This document shows positions 8,336 through 17,506 of a DNA stretch of 64,000 bases, piece by piece (positions within the stretch are counted from its first letter, which is position 1; the number at the start of each line of letters is the position of its first letter). A program made the position numbers and the translations under genes. The DNA is from Lyticum sinuosum (GTDB lineage: Bacteria; Pseudomonadota; Alphaproteobacteria; Rickettsiales; Midichloriaceae), in the NCBI RefSeq assembly GCF_034471385.1, contig NZ_JARGYU010000001.1, positions 310,001-374,000 of the forward strand, in the 5' to 3' direction. Below the pieces are notes generated by a model. The model did no database searches, was not told where the DNA came from, and saw nothing but the letters and a program-made list of their open reading frames with translations.

Positions 8336-9313
8336 TTAATTACTATAAATGTGTTCATATAATAAATTTTCATTTGGAAGAGGGCTTTCTAAAGAAAATT
8401 TTTCAATATCATTTATTTTTTGTTTAATCTTTTTATCTATTTCTTTGAATATAATTTCATTTGCAATATTATTATTTAAAATATGTTTCTTAAGTGTTTG
8501 AATAGGATCTTTAGATTTAAAATGCTCAACTTCATCTTTTGTTCGATATTTCGCAGGATCAGACATAGAATGACCACGATAACGATATGTTATAATTTCG
8601 ATCAATTGTGGACCAGAGCCATTTCTTATTTTATCAAGAGAGATTCTTATTGCATCATAGACTGTAAAAAAATCCATACCATCTACTGCAAAACCTGGTA
8701 TTTCAAATGATATACCTCTATTAAAAAAACTGGTAGTTGATGAGCTTCTCTTAACAGATGTACCCATAGCATACCCATTATTTTCTATAATATATAATAC
8801 TGGGAGATTCCATAGTTTAGCCATATTAAATGATTCATAGACTTGTCCTTGATTAGCTGCTCCATCACCCATTAATGTTATAGAAACACTATTATCTGAT
8901 TTATATTTAGCAGCAAAACCTAAGCCTGTACCTATTGAGACTTGTGCTCCAACAATACCATGTCCGCCATAAAAATTATTTTTTATATCAAAAATATGCA
9001 TAGAGCCACCTTTACCTAATGAAGTCCCATCAATACGTCCAGTTAGCTCAGCCATCACAGATTTTGGATCACAATCACAAGCTAAAATAAGCCCATGATC
9101 TCTATATGCTGTAATAATTTTATCATTAGCTGATTTAGCATACTTAATTCCACATGCAACAGCTTCTTGACCTATATATAAATGACAAAAACCTCCTATT
9201 TTACCTTGTCCATATAGTTCAGAAGCTTTCTCTTCAAAACGCCTTATAAAAAGCATAAATTCATAAGCTGATATTATATCATCATTTGATAATTTTGTAT
9301 TTTGTATTGACAT
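8336..9313 (-). CDS. pdhA: Pyruvate dehydrogenase E1 component, alpha subunit
   Basis: A 325-residue E1-alpha. The thiamine diphosphate motif runs from GDG at residues 149-151 to NN at 178-179. GQEAVACGIKYA, YRDHGLILACD, KGGSMHIFD and the phosphorylation-loop-like YRYRGHSMSDPAKYRT stretch are all in family order. It forms the alpha2beta2 E1 that feeds acetyl groups to E2. It is the first gene of the pdhA / flavoprotein / pdhB run. E2 and E3 are encoded 6.6 kb away on the other strand. Confidence 0.97.
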   Translation of the reverse strand: MSIQNTKLSNDDIISAYEFMLFIRRFEEKASELYGQGKIGGFCHLYIGQEAVACGIKYAKSANDKIITAYRDHGLILACDCDPKSVMAELTGRIDGTSLGKGGSMHIFDIKNNFYGGHGIVGAQVSIGTGLGFAAKYKSDNSVSITLMGDGAANQGQVYESFNMAKLWNLPVLYIIENNGYAMGTSVKRSSSTTSFFNRGISFEIPGFAVDGMDFFTVYDAIRISLDKIRNGSGPQLIEIITYRYRGHSMSDPAKYRTKDEVEHFKSKDPIQTLKKHILNNNIANEIIFKEIDKKIKQKINDIEKFSLESPLPNENLLYEHIYSN

Positions 9314-9729
9314 ATATATACTTTATACATGAATATATTAGCATTATTGAGCTAACATATATATTATGTTTCAATGTCTATTTTGAATGGAATATAAAAA
9401 AAAATCAATTATTTATAATAGATATATATAATAAAAATTATATAAATTAAAAAAATACACTATAAAAATAATATAATAATATATATTACATTAGGTATGC
9501 AGATTTTTTATTAAAAACTTAATCAATTGAAATTAATAAAATAAAATAGTTTTTATTTTAATTTAAGATTAAGTTTTTTACTAATTTTATTAGTATTTTT
9601 TCTGAATTTTGATATTATATAATCTTTAGTTTATTAAAATATATTTTATTATTTTTTCATTAAAATTTTTAGTATTTTGATTTATATAATGAATATAAAT
9701 AATTATTATCAATTTTAGCGATTAAAATA
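9314..9729. other. 416-base spacer upstream of pdhA
   Basis: The part next to pdhA contains an imperfect TTAGC/GCTAA inverted repeat at about 9338-9356 that could belong to its promoter or leader. The rest is nearly pure A/T with no reading frame or repeat. Confidence 0.3.
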
Positions 9730-9948
9730 TTATTCAATATTTAAAGTCAATTTATCATTAAAAACTTTACCACCATCATTATCTCTTTCGTCACGTGGAG
9801 AAACAGGATATGTATAATTAATATTACTATTTATAGTATTAGCTTTATCTAACTGATTGCTGCATCCAATCAATAAACCACAAATACAAAAAAATATAAT
9901 AAATAATGGAATTTTAGTATTTAATAGTTTATGTAAAAATTTAATCAT
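9730..9948 (-). CDS. Small lipoprotein
   Basis: The 72-residue protein has a positively charged N terminus, a hydrophobic segment (13-28) and a lipobox L26-I27-G28-C29, so Cys29 should be lipidated after signal peptidase II cleavage. The mature part is 44 residues with a conserved-looking YPVSPRDERDNDGGKVF stretch. It resembles short uncharacterised alphaproteobacterial lipoproteins, but I cannot name a family. It lies downstream of rimM on the same strand, with a 122-base gap. Confidence 0.65.
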   Translation of the reverse strand: MIKFLHKLLNTKIPLFIIFFCICGLLIGCSNQLDKANTINSNINYTYPVSPRDERDNDGGKVFNDKLTLNIE

Positions 9949-10070
9949 ACTTAATTTTATTAATATTTTTATTTATATTATATAACAATTGTTTGATATC
10001 ATATATCATATAATATTTGTCTATACAAATATAAAATATTATTATTATTATATGCTATATTTCTTAATTT

Positions 10071-10802
10071 TTATATAGAATCAGATATGTAATCTTTTTG
10101 TAATAAAATACAAAGTTCTTTATCTACTATACCTAATTTACTTCTATTAATAGGATAATATACACTTTTTTTTTCTTGTTTATGTAAATAATCATAATCT
10201 AAAAATGTAGAACATTTAATATTTTGTGAGCTATTTGAGATATCAAAAAATTTATTGTTATTTAACTGAATAGCTAAAATATCTGATGCATTAAAGTTCA
10301 CAACATTTTCTATAACTCCAATTTGAGAATAATTTATATCACAATATACAGGAATTCCAATTAAATCTGCTCTGATAAAGTCATTTCCTAAATATTTTCT
10401 ATCTATATAAAGTTTTTTATTTATTAATTTTTTTGCTGATACTAAATTATCTATATGTTTTATTTTAACTATAAATCCAAGATTTTTATAAATTCCTTCT
10501 TTTTCAAGAAAAAAAACCTTTTCTGATAAATCAATCACTTCATGTAAAAATATTGATTCTAATCTACTATTGAGATTATCAACAGGATTTTTTTGAAAAA
10601 GAAAATTATCTTCTAAATTCTTATTAAAAAAATTTATATTAGCTTTTTTATAATCTATTTCTTTTTCTAGAAAAGAAAATCTATCTATCTTTTTTATAAG
10701 ATCTGAAAATATTCTTAATTTTACAGCTCCTTGTAAACAATGTGTGGTTGATATAATTCCAAAATTGATGTATCTTTTTCTATAATGAGTATTCCAAACC
10801 AT
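10071..10802 (-). CDS. rimM: Ribosome maturation factor RimM
   Basis: The N-terminal beta-barrel domain begins FGIISTTHCLQGAVKLRIFSD, matching the family GxIxxxHGxxGEVR pattern with His and Gln-Gly kept. The C-terminal PRC-barrel half contains NDFIRADLIGIPVY and IGVIENVVNFNASDILAIQ. RimM binds S19 and assists 30S head assembly. At 243 residues it is longer than the usual 170-180 because of a Lys/Asn-rich insert in the middle (about residues 45-95). The usual neighbours rpsP, trmD and rplS are absent. Confidence 0.85.
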   Translation of the reverse strand: MVWNTHYRKRYINFGIISTTHCLQGAVKLRIFSDLIKKIDRFSFLEKEIDYKKANINFFNKNLEDNFLFQKNPVDNLNSRLESIFLHEVIDLSEKVFFLEKEGIYKNLGFIVKIKHIDNLVSAKKLINKKLYIDRKYLGNDFIRADLIGIPVYCDINYSQIGVIENVVNFNASDILAIQLNNNKFFDISNSSQNIKCSTFLDYDYLHKQEKKSVYYPINRSKLGIVDKELCILLQKDYISDSI

Positions 10803-11089
10803 TAGTTAAATTATGAATTTGTTAGAGTGATAATAATGCAGCATTTTAAGTACAATATTTGAAATATATAATCTATATATAAAATTTAATATCAAAAAGT
10901 TTTTTTAAGTAAAAAAATATATAATGATTCAATAATTAATCTTAATATATAATTATATATATGTATATAATATAAAATGAAATCAAATATAATCATAATA
11001 ATGTATTAATTTATAAAAAATTATACAATAATTATTTTGAAGATTAAATTAAGTAAAAATATAAAAAATACTTTAAATAACTACTAATA

Positions 11090-11800
11090 ATGAGGAATGA
11101 TAATAATGAATATTACCATTTAATTTCGCAAAAACTTGAAGATGGGAGTTATTTTTCTGATGCGCAAAAATGGTTCGCTCAGAAATACTTATTTGTTTAT
11201 ACACAACATATTTTTTCCGTCATTCTTGTAATTGTTTTTATGATAAATTCTGCTTTGATTATTATTGCCTCTCAAATGAATTATGAGGTTAAAAAAATTC
11301 CATTTTCAATTTATGCTATTGATCCTATTACAAAATTCCCAAGGATATCAGCATTAAGTGATAAAGATGAAGACATGGTAGTATCTGTTGCACGTTATCT
11401 TATTTCTTATTATACCAAACTACGTGAAGAATATAATCCAATAATTAGTACTGATTCTAGTAGCTATAATACTTATCTTAATAAAGTACAAAAATTATCG
11501 TCTAGACAAGTTTATAATGATTTTTTAAATTTTATCGCCCCTAATAGCAATCCTGAAAGTCCTGTTTTACAATATCGTGATATTATCACAAGAAAAATTA
11601 GGATAAAAAAAGTGGAATTTTTACCTTATTTATTTAAACCAGATAGAGCAATTATTTACTACTTCACTGAAAATACATTAAATAATCAAATTGTTGATAG
11701 AAATGAATTTCAGGTAGAAATATTATTTGATATATCAATCAAGAGTAAAATGCATCAAGTTGAAATGTCTATTCTAAGATATCAATATATTAAAGATTAA
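11090..11800 (+). CDS. VirB8-like type IV secretion protein
   Basis: The 236-residue protein has the VirB8 layout. A short cytosolic segment (SGEYF-like DGSYFSDAQKWFAQKYLF) comes first. One membrane helix spans about residues 41-60. A periplasmic NTF2-like domain follows, with YAIDPITKFPRI, a VARYLISYYTKLREEY helix and a final strand region. VirB8 is an assembly factor of the type IV secretion inner-membrane complex. No other vir/trb gene is in the window, so it is an isolated locus, as happens in Rickettsiales and Holosporales where vir genes are scattered. Function as a secretion component is inferred. Confidence 0.75.
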   Translation: MRNDNNEYYHLISQKLEDGSYFSDAQKWFAQKYLFVYTQHIFSVILVIVFMINSALIIIASQMNYEVKKIPFSIYAIDPITKFPRISALSDKDEDMVVSVARYLISYYTKLREEYNPIISTDSSSYNTYLNKVQKLSSRQVYNDFLNFIAPNSNPESPVLQYRDIITRKIRIKKVEFLPYLFKPDRAIIYYFTENTLNNQIVDRNEFQVEILFDISIKSKMHQVEMSILRYQYIKD

Positions 11801-11960
11801 ATAGTGTATGTAAATACAATATGTAAGTATAATTTTTAATTGATAAAACAAATTAATATTATAATAGTTTAAAATCTTTATAAATTGTAATAATTATTTT
11901 TAAACTTACATTTAATTAATTTTCTAAAAAAATTTTATTATTAATATTATTATAATTAAT

Positions 11961-12647
11961 TTAATTTTTTAAACTTTTATAAAAAGATATTAATTCATAG
12001 AAATTCTTGAAAATAAATCCAGTTTTTCCATGAAAATTGCTATTTAAATAATTAGTATCACCAACTAAAATACCTGCACATTTAGAATTATTAGCACACT
12101 CTATATCAACTGAGCTATCTCCTATAAACCATATACAATCATCATATTCTGATTCTGGAATAAGATGAGGAGAAAATGCTCTATAGGCTGCTTCTGGATT
12201 TGGTTTACTGTTGTTTCCTGAAGAAATTACATTATAAAATTTATCATATATACTAAAATGTTTTACCTCTTCATGTAAAAATTCCTCTTCTTTATTACTT
12301 ACTATTGCCATTGGAATTTTATCTTCTGATAATAAATTTATAAATTCCAGTGCTCCTTCAATCAATTTCATCATTTGAAAGCGATTTTTCTTCATAATTC
12401 TAACATAATGCTTCCATGCTTCTTGCCATTTATCTTCGAATAGCTCAGGAAATGCTTCAACTACAGGACGATTAAATGAATGAGAAAATAATTCACTTTT
12501 TTTTATTTTTTCATGAGGAAAACCAATTTCATCAGCAAGATCAATAATTGTTTTACGTAATACATGTCTACTTTGTACTATTGTATTATCCCAATCTAAT
12601 ATGATAGATTTAGGATTTTTTATTTGATGTAGTGGTAATATTTTCAT
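11961..12647 (-). CDS. HAD-family phosphatase, phosphoglycolate phosphatase-like
   Basis: HAD motif I is LDWDNT (nucleophile D18, acid D20), motif II lies in MAIVSNKEEEF, motif III Lys in SKPNPEAAYRAF, and motif IV is FIGDSSVDIECA. The helical cap between motifs I and II gives the C1-cap layout of Gph-like phosphatases. Substrate cannot be told from sequence; phosphoglycolate or a nucleotide monophosphate are possible. The length of 228 residues is normal. Confidence 0.85.
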   Translation of the reverse strand: MKILPLHQIKNPKSIILDWDNTIVQSRHVLRKTIIDLADEIGFPHEKIKKSELFSHSFNRPVVEAFPELFEDKWQEAWKHYVRIMKKNRFQMMKLIEGALEFINLLSEDKIPMAIVSNKEEEFLHEEVKHFSIYDKFYNVISSGNNSKPNPEAAYRAFSPHLIPESEYDDCIWFIGDSSVDIECANNSKCAGILVGDTNYLNSNFHGKTGFIFKNFYELISFYKSLKN

Positions 12648-12738
12648 TTATTTTTGTTGATATATTATTTTTCAATAATTTATATTTTATCAGTTTTTTT
12701 ATTAATTTTTATATTAAATAAGGAACTTTAATAAAATT

Positions 12739-13674
12739 CTATGATATATTTTTGCTAAATAGAGTATTTGCAAAATGGTAATTAAATTCAGCTCCCCATA
12801 TAAAAGTAATAGCACAAAAATAAAAGAATAACAAAGCTATTACTATCCCTCCTATACTGCCATAAATAAGATTAATTTGTGGCATAGTTTCAATATAAAA
12901 CATAAATATTTTCTTAAAAATAGAAAAAAATACTATAACTAAAATTGTCCCTGGTAATCCAACATAGAAAGATTGTTTAATGCTTGAAAAATACATATAT
13001 GATGCATTAACTATTATTCCCCAAGTTAATAACTTAAATATATTACTATATAAATTTGTTTCTGTGAGATAATTTAGTATTTTTATGTAATATAAAATAT
13101 TAGTAGGAGTTATATTAAATACAAAAAAAGATAATACGTGTGGTAAAATTGAAAAAATAATCATTACTATTAATATTATTAGTACAACTAATAAAAATTT
13201 CGATATACTTAATAATCTACCTAAAATATATGAAGGTGATTTTTTTATTCTATATGCACGGTTTAAAATAGTTCTTAAAGCTTCAAATATCGAAGACGAT
13301 GACCATATCATACTAACTACTGCTACAGTCATGAGAACAGAAGGAGGTGTGCTTGTAATTTCTATCATACGTGGTAATAAAGCATCTATAAAGTGAGAAA
13401 ATTCACTTTGTATGATAATTTTTTTGAAATATACTGAAATATTTAAATTAAGATGATGATTAACATATATCTTTCCTATCAACCCAGCTACTGCTGTAAC
13501 AAACATAATAAATGGAAAAAGAGATATAATACATAAGAAAGATATGTATCCGGCATGTTCTATGCCATCATGTTTGATTGTATCTTTAATTGATTTAATA
13601 AATATTTGATAAAAAGTATTTATTAAGAATAATGTTTTTTTATTTAGATTATCAATAATAAAATTAAATTTCAT
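12739..13674 (-). CDS. YihY/BrkB family integral membrane protein
   Basis: The 311-residue protein has about six hydrophobic segments and the family signatures HDGIEHAGYISFLCIISLFPF near the N terminus, WSSSSIFEALRTILNRAYRIKKS in the middle, and INLIYGSIGGIVIALLFFYFCAITFIWGAEFNY at the end (quoted in parts). YihY/BrkB proteins (once called RNase BN) are inner-membrane proteins of uncertain role; a transport function is suggested for the family. The conserved start is intact. Confidence 0.88.
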   Translation of the reverse strand: MKFNFIIDNLNKKTLFLINTFYQIFIKSIKDTIKHDGIEHAGYISFLCIISLFPFIMFVTAVAGLIGKIYVNHHLNLNISVYFKKIIIQSEFSHFIDALLPRMIEITSTPPSVLMTVAVVSMIWSSSSIFEALRTILNRAYRIKKSPSYILGRLLSISKFLLVVLIILIVMIIFSILPHVLSFFVFNITPTNILYYIKILNYLTETNLYSNIFKLLTWGIIVNASYMYFSSIKQSFYVGLPGTILVIVFFSIFKKIFMFYIETMPQINLIYGSIGGIVIALLFFYFCAITFIWGAEFNYHFANTLFSKNIS

Positions 13675-13998
13675 TTACTTATATTATTTATTTTTAATTT
13701 ATTTGTATCATTTATTATATATAAAAATATAATTTTTATTATTTTTTATTATTTTTAACAATATTTTATGATTATATATTTTATAATATTAGCTTTATAA
13801 AACTAACTGCAAATAAATTTAATTGATTATATGCCATTTATCTGTATAATTTGAATTTTAATAATAAATATTAAAAAAATTAATATAACTTTATTTATTA
13901 TATCATAAAGTCAATAATAATTTTTAACAATATATTTAAAAATGGATTTAAAAATTACTTATAGTAATAATTATAATTTTTATTAATTTTCATATATA
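13675..13998. other. 324-base divergent spacer upstream of cmk
   Basis: This is the divergent promoter region between the BrkB-like gene and cmk. Only homopolymeric A/T and short direct repeats are visible. Confidence 0.3.
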
Positions 13999-14745
13999 AT
14001 GAATATTATAACTATAGATGGACCTGCAGCAGCAGGAAAAGGAACAATAGCATTAAGTCTATCTCATTTGATAAATTTTTATTATTTTAATACTGGTAAT
14101 ATTTTTCGCTATATAGCTAAAACTATTATAGATGAAGGTTTAATGTATGAGTTTTTAATAAACAAAAATCATTTTAATCTCAATAAAATTAATCAAAATG
14201 TAGTTTTTTTAAAAGAAATTCCTGATCTTGTTGAAAAATCTATATTAATAGATGAAAAATTGCTTCGTACACAAGAAATAAGTGATTCTTCTTCTATTAT
14301 AGCTGAGATCCCACAGGTAAGAGAAATTTTAAACAAAGCTATGCGCAAATTTATATATGATATGCTAGGAAGTAATAAAGTAGTTGGTTGTATTGTTGAT
14401 GGCAGAGACACAGGAAGTGTACTTTTTCCTAATGCTGGATGTAAAATTTTTATTACAGCTGAAAGAAGTGTTAGAACTCAAAGAAGATTTGAACAAATTA
14501 GATCAACTTTCACAGAAGATTTCCAAGAAGAAATAAAGAAAAAAAGAGTTCATGATAGTTTGGTTTTACGCGATAGCAGAGATGGTTCAAGAAAGAGAGA
14601 TCCAATGATTATAGTTAAAGATACAATTGTTATAGATACTAGTAAAATATCACAAGAAGAAACAATTGAGCAAATTCTTGCAATTATAAGAATAAAATTA
14701 CCTGATTTATCTAAAGATTATAGAAAAACAGTAAATTTTATTTAA
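13999..14745 (+). CDS. cmk: Cytidylate kinase
   Basis: The P-loop GPAAAGKGT is at residues 8-16. YYFNTGNIFRYIA provides the CMP-site region. VDGRDTGSVLFPNAGCKIFITA is the characteristic CMP kinase strand, and SLVLRDSRDGSRKRDPM the substrate-binding and lid basic residues. The enzyme phosphorylates CMP and dCMP. At 248 residues it is slightly longer than E. coli Cmk (227). Its usual partner rpsA does not follow. The last 16 codons are repeated after the gene. Confidence 0.95.
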   Translation: MNIITIDGPAAAGKGTIALSLSHLINFYYFNTGNIFRYIAKTIIDEGLMYEFLINKNHFNLNKINQNVVFLKEIPDLVEKSILIDEKLLRTQEISDSSSIIAEIPQVREILNKAMRKFIYDMLGSNKVVGCIVDGRDTGSVLFPNAGCKIFITAERSVRTQRRFEQIRSTFTEDFQEEIKKKRVHDSLVLRDSRDGSRKRDPMIIVKDTIVIDTSKISQEETIEQILAIIRIKLPDLSKDYRKTVNFI

Positions 14746-14959
14746 TTATTTAATTTCTTATTATTAATCAATGTTAAACATTATAGTTTAAATTAGAAAC
14801 AATTATTTAATTGAGAATTTTAGAAAGACAGTAAATAATTACCTGATTTATCTAAAGATTATAGAAAAACAGTAAATTTTATTTAATTATTTAATTTCTT
14901 ATTATTAATCAATGTTAAACATTATAGTTTAAATTAGAAACAATTAATTTAATTGAGAA
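14696..14959. repeat. Direct duplication of the 3' end of cmk
   Basis: Bases 14696-14817 (last 16 codons, stop and about 70 bases of flank) recur almost unchanged at 14837-14959, offset 141. The second copy has no start and cannot be expressed as Cmk. The 20 bases between the copies also resemble part of the unit, suggesting a third partial copy. Confidence 0.92.
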
Positions 14960-14983
14960 AACAAATCCTGATTTATTAATTTG

Positions 14984-15057
14984 TAGCAGGAGTGGGATTC
15001 GAACCCACGACCTACGGGTTATGATTCCGACGCTCTAACCACCTGAGCTATCCTGCC
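14984..15057 (-). tRNA. tRNA-Met(CAT), elongator type
   Basis: The reverse complement folds with acceptor GGCAGGA/TCCTGCT, D arm TAGCTCAGGTGGTTAGAGC, CAT anticodon in loop ATCATAA, and T arm GTGGGTTCGAATCCCAC. The 5' G and the paired first base fit elongator rather than initiator tRNA; a lysidine-type tRNA-Ile(CAT) is less likely from the loop flanks. CCA is not encoded. The anticodon stem has two non-Watson-Crick ends. Confidence 0.9.
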
Positions 15058-15311
15058 ATGAAACCACTATAAATCATTTTTTTGTTTTACGCAAATAATT
15101 TTATAATATTTTAAGTTATTTTCATAAAATAACTTATCGATAAAACATTATAATTTATTATTATTTTAGAATAAGATATTAAAACCATATTAAATTCATC
15201 ATCATATTAATAATAAATATGATAATAAAAATTAGTCGAATTTATTTTTTTATATAAAAAACTTGTTGCAAGAATTTAGTATATAGAAAAAGAAAACCAT
15301 GATATTAGTCA

Positions 15312-15387
15312 TGGTGACCCCTACGGGATTTGAACCCGTGTTACCACCGTGAAAGGGTGATGTCCTAGGCCTCTAGACGAAGGGGCC
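15312..15387 (-). tRNA. tRNA-Glu(TTC)
   Basis: The reverse complement starts GGCCCCTTCGTCTAGAGG. It has the anticodon loop CTTTCAC with TTC, the T arm CGGGTTCAAATCCCG and acceptor partner AGGGGTC, followed by encoded CCA. This is a standard bacterial tRNA-Glu. Confidence 0.97.
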
Positions 15388-15926
15388 AACTATAGGAAGG
15401 CCTATTTTTATTATCATAAATAAATTATATTAATAAAGCAACATTTTTTTTATTTGATTCTATATTTTTTATATAAATTAATTTATATTAATAACTTCCA
15501 CTTTTATATTGAATGTATATTATTATATTTTTTATCTTTTAAGATAACTAAAGTCATTTTAATGCATTTTATGTAGTACAGATATGATATAAAATGAAAA
15601 TAACAAAAATAATATTAGTATTGATACATAATCTAAAAACATATAAATAAACACTTGACTGACCATCATAATGCGTAATTAATTATTAAATATCAATAAT
15701 GATTTTATTTACTGTTTTAGATGCATATAAAGCGATAAATACAAATCAATATTAGCTTAATTTATATTATTCTATATAATAAATTTTAATTGTTATTGAA
15801 TAAAAACAGAAAGTTGTAAATAGTGTAAAAATTACTGAAAATTCAATAAAATATAAAATAAATATCGAATATACAAAATATTAAATCAATATAACTATTT
15901 ATTTTTTTATTTAAATTATTTTAAAA
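15388..15926. other. 539-base spacer between tRNA-Glu and pdhC
   Basis: This is a divergent region. A TTGACT hexamer near 15656 lies in a slightly less AT-rich patch (CTTGACTGACCATCATAATGCG) and could be part of a promoter facing pdhC, though it is about 270 bases from the start codon. No RNA gene or open frame is recognisable. Confidence 0.3.
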
Positions 15927-17411
15927 ATGTCAATAAAAATAATGATGCCAGCACTTTCACCAACCATGACTGAGGCTAGCATAGTCAAATGGACAGTTAA
16001 AGAAGGTGATATCATTCAACCAGGCATGATAATAGCAGAAATAGAAACAGATAAAGCTATAATGGAATTTGAATCTACATATGAAGGGGAAGTTTATAAA
16101 ATTTTATTTCCATCTGGGAGTGGTCATATTAAAGTAGGTGAAGTTATAGCAATTCTTAAAGAAGAAGATGATACAGAAGATGATTTATTGCCATATATAC
16201 CAAATGCTGTAAAACAAGAATCAAACTCTATGAATCATAATAATTTTGATGAATTAAATAATAATTATATAAAAAATGATTTAATTAGTAATAATTCTCA
16301 AGAAAATAAAGATATAAATAGATTAAATATTTTGATTGATAGTAATCAATTACTTTCTGATCAAAAAAGAATAATAGCGAGCCCATTAGCTAAAAAAATC
16401 GCACTACAGCATAATATAGATATAAGTAAAATTAGTGGTAGTGGTCCAAATTCAAGAATTATAAAGGATGATGTGATCAGAAAGATCAATAATAAATCAG
16501 ATAGTACATCTGATAATATATTTATAGAATCATGTAAAATAAAAGAACAAGATCGATTGTTAGAAATTGAAAATTCAAAACTTAATTTAGATAATGCAAA
16601 TATTTCTATAAAAAATACAAATACTCTAACAAATAAATCTATATCTCAATTTATACCAGAGAAAAATAATTTTTATGAAGAATTACCAATTTCTGGTATG
16701 CGTAAAACAATTGCTTCAAGATTAACTGAATCAAAAAGAAATATTCCACATTTTTATTTAACTGTGAGTTGTAATGTAGATAGTTTAATAAAATTGCGAG
16801 AAGAAGTGAATATTTCTATAGGAAATATGATTAAGAATAATAGAATAAATTTAGAAAATAATAGAAATAATAATCAAAATATTAAAATATCAATTAATGA
16901 TTTTATCATAAAAGCTATTGCAAAATCTTCTGATCTTATTCCAGAAACAAAGACTATATGGGTTGATGATGATAAAATGATGAGATTTACGGATGGTATT
17001 GATATTGCAGTAGCAGTGTCAATTCCAAATGGCTTAGTTACTCCTATAGTTCGAAAAGCAAATCAAAAGAGTATATTGAATATATCTACTGAGGTCAAAG
17101 AATTAGCTGAAAAAGCGAAAATTGGTAGATTACATCTTCAAGATCTTACAGGTGGAGCAATAACTATATCAAATTTAGGAATGTATGGTATAGATCAATT
17201 CTCAGCTATCATAAATCCACCTCATTCATCAATTATATCGATTGGAAGTATAAAAAAACAACCTGTTGTAATTAATGATGATATTATAATTTGTTCAATT
17301 ATGAATATAACTATATCTTGTGATCACAGAGTTATTGATGGCACTATAGCAGCAAAATTTATTAATTATATAAAAGATATGATAGAAAATCCTATTGAAT
17401 TACTTATTTAA
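15927..17411 (+). CDS. pdhC: Dihydrolipoamide acetyltransferase, E2 of pyruvate dehydrogenase
   Basis: A single N-terminal lipoyl domain (residues 1-78) has the lipoylated Lys43 in IETDKAIMEFES. The peripheral-subunit-binding domain is near 150-190 (ASPLAKKIALQHNIDISKI). The catalytic acetyltransferase core (about 250-494) ends with SCDHRVIDGT containing His467 and Asp471. Linkers are Asn/Ser/Lys-rich and long. It takes acetyl groups from PdhAB and gives them to CoA. lpd follows 95 bases later on the same strand, so they likely form a transcription unit separate from pdhA-pdhB. Confidence 0.96.
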   Translation: MSIKIMMPALSPTMTEASIVKWTVKEGDIIQPGMIIAEIETDKAIMEFESTYEGEVYKILFPSGSGHIKVGEVIAILKEEDDTEDDLLPYIPNAVKQESNSMNHNNFDELNNNYIKNDLISNNSQENKDINRLNILIDSNQLLSDQKRIIASPLAKKIALQHNIDISKISGSGPNSRIIKDDVIRKINNKSDSTSDNIFIESCKIKEQDRLLEIENSKLNLDNANISIKNTNTLTNKSISQFIPEKNNFYEELPISGMRKTIASRLTESKRNIPHFYLTVSCNVDSLIKLREEVNISIGNMIKNNRINLENNRNNNQNIKISINDFIIKAIAKSSDLIPETKTIWVDDDKMMRFTDGIDIAVAVSIPNGLVTPIVRKANQKSILNISTEVKELAEKAKIGRLHLQDLTGGAITISNLGMYGIDQFSAIINPPHSSIISIGSIKKQPVVINDDIIICSIMNITISCDHRVIDGTIAAKFINYIKDMIENPIELLI

Positions 17412-17506
17412 ATATTGATTTATGAAAAAATCTATTTTTAATAAATAAAAAAAATAATTTATAAATAAAAAAAATATAATATTTTTTATAAAAATACTAA
17501 AAAATT

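Noticed and set aside
14984..15057. Mismatches in the tRNA-Met anticodon stem as evidence of decay
   Set aside because: All other stems and loops are intact and similar A-C pairs occur in this tRNA class, so it was kept as a functional tRNA.
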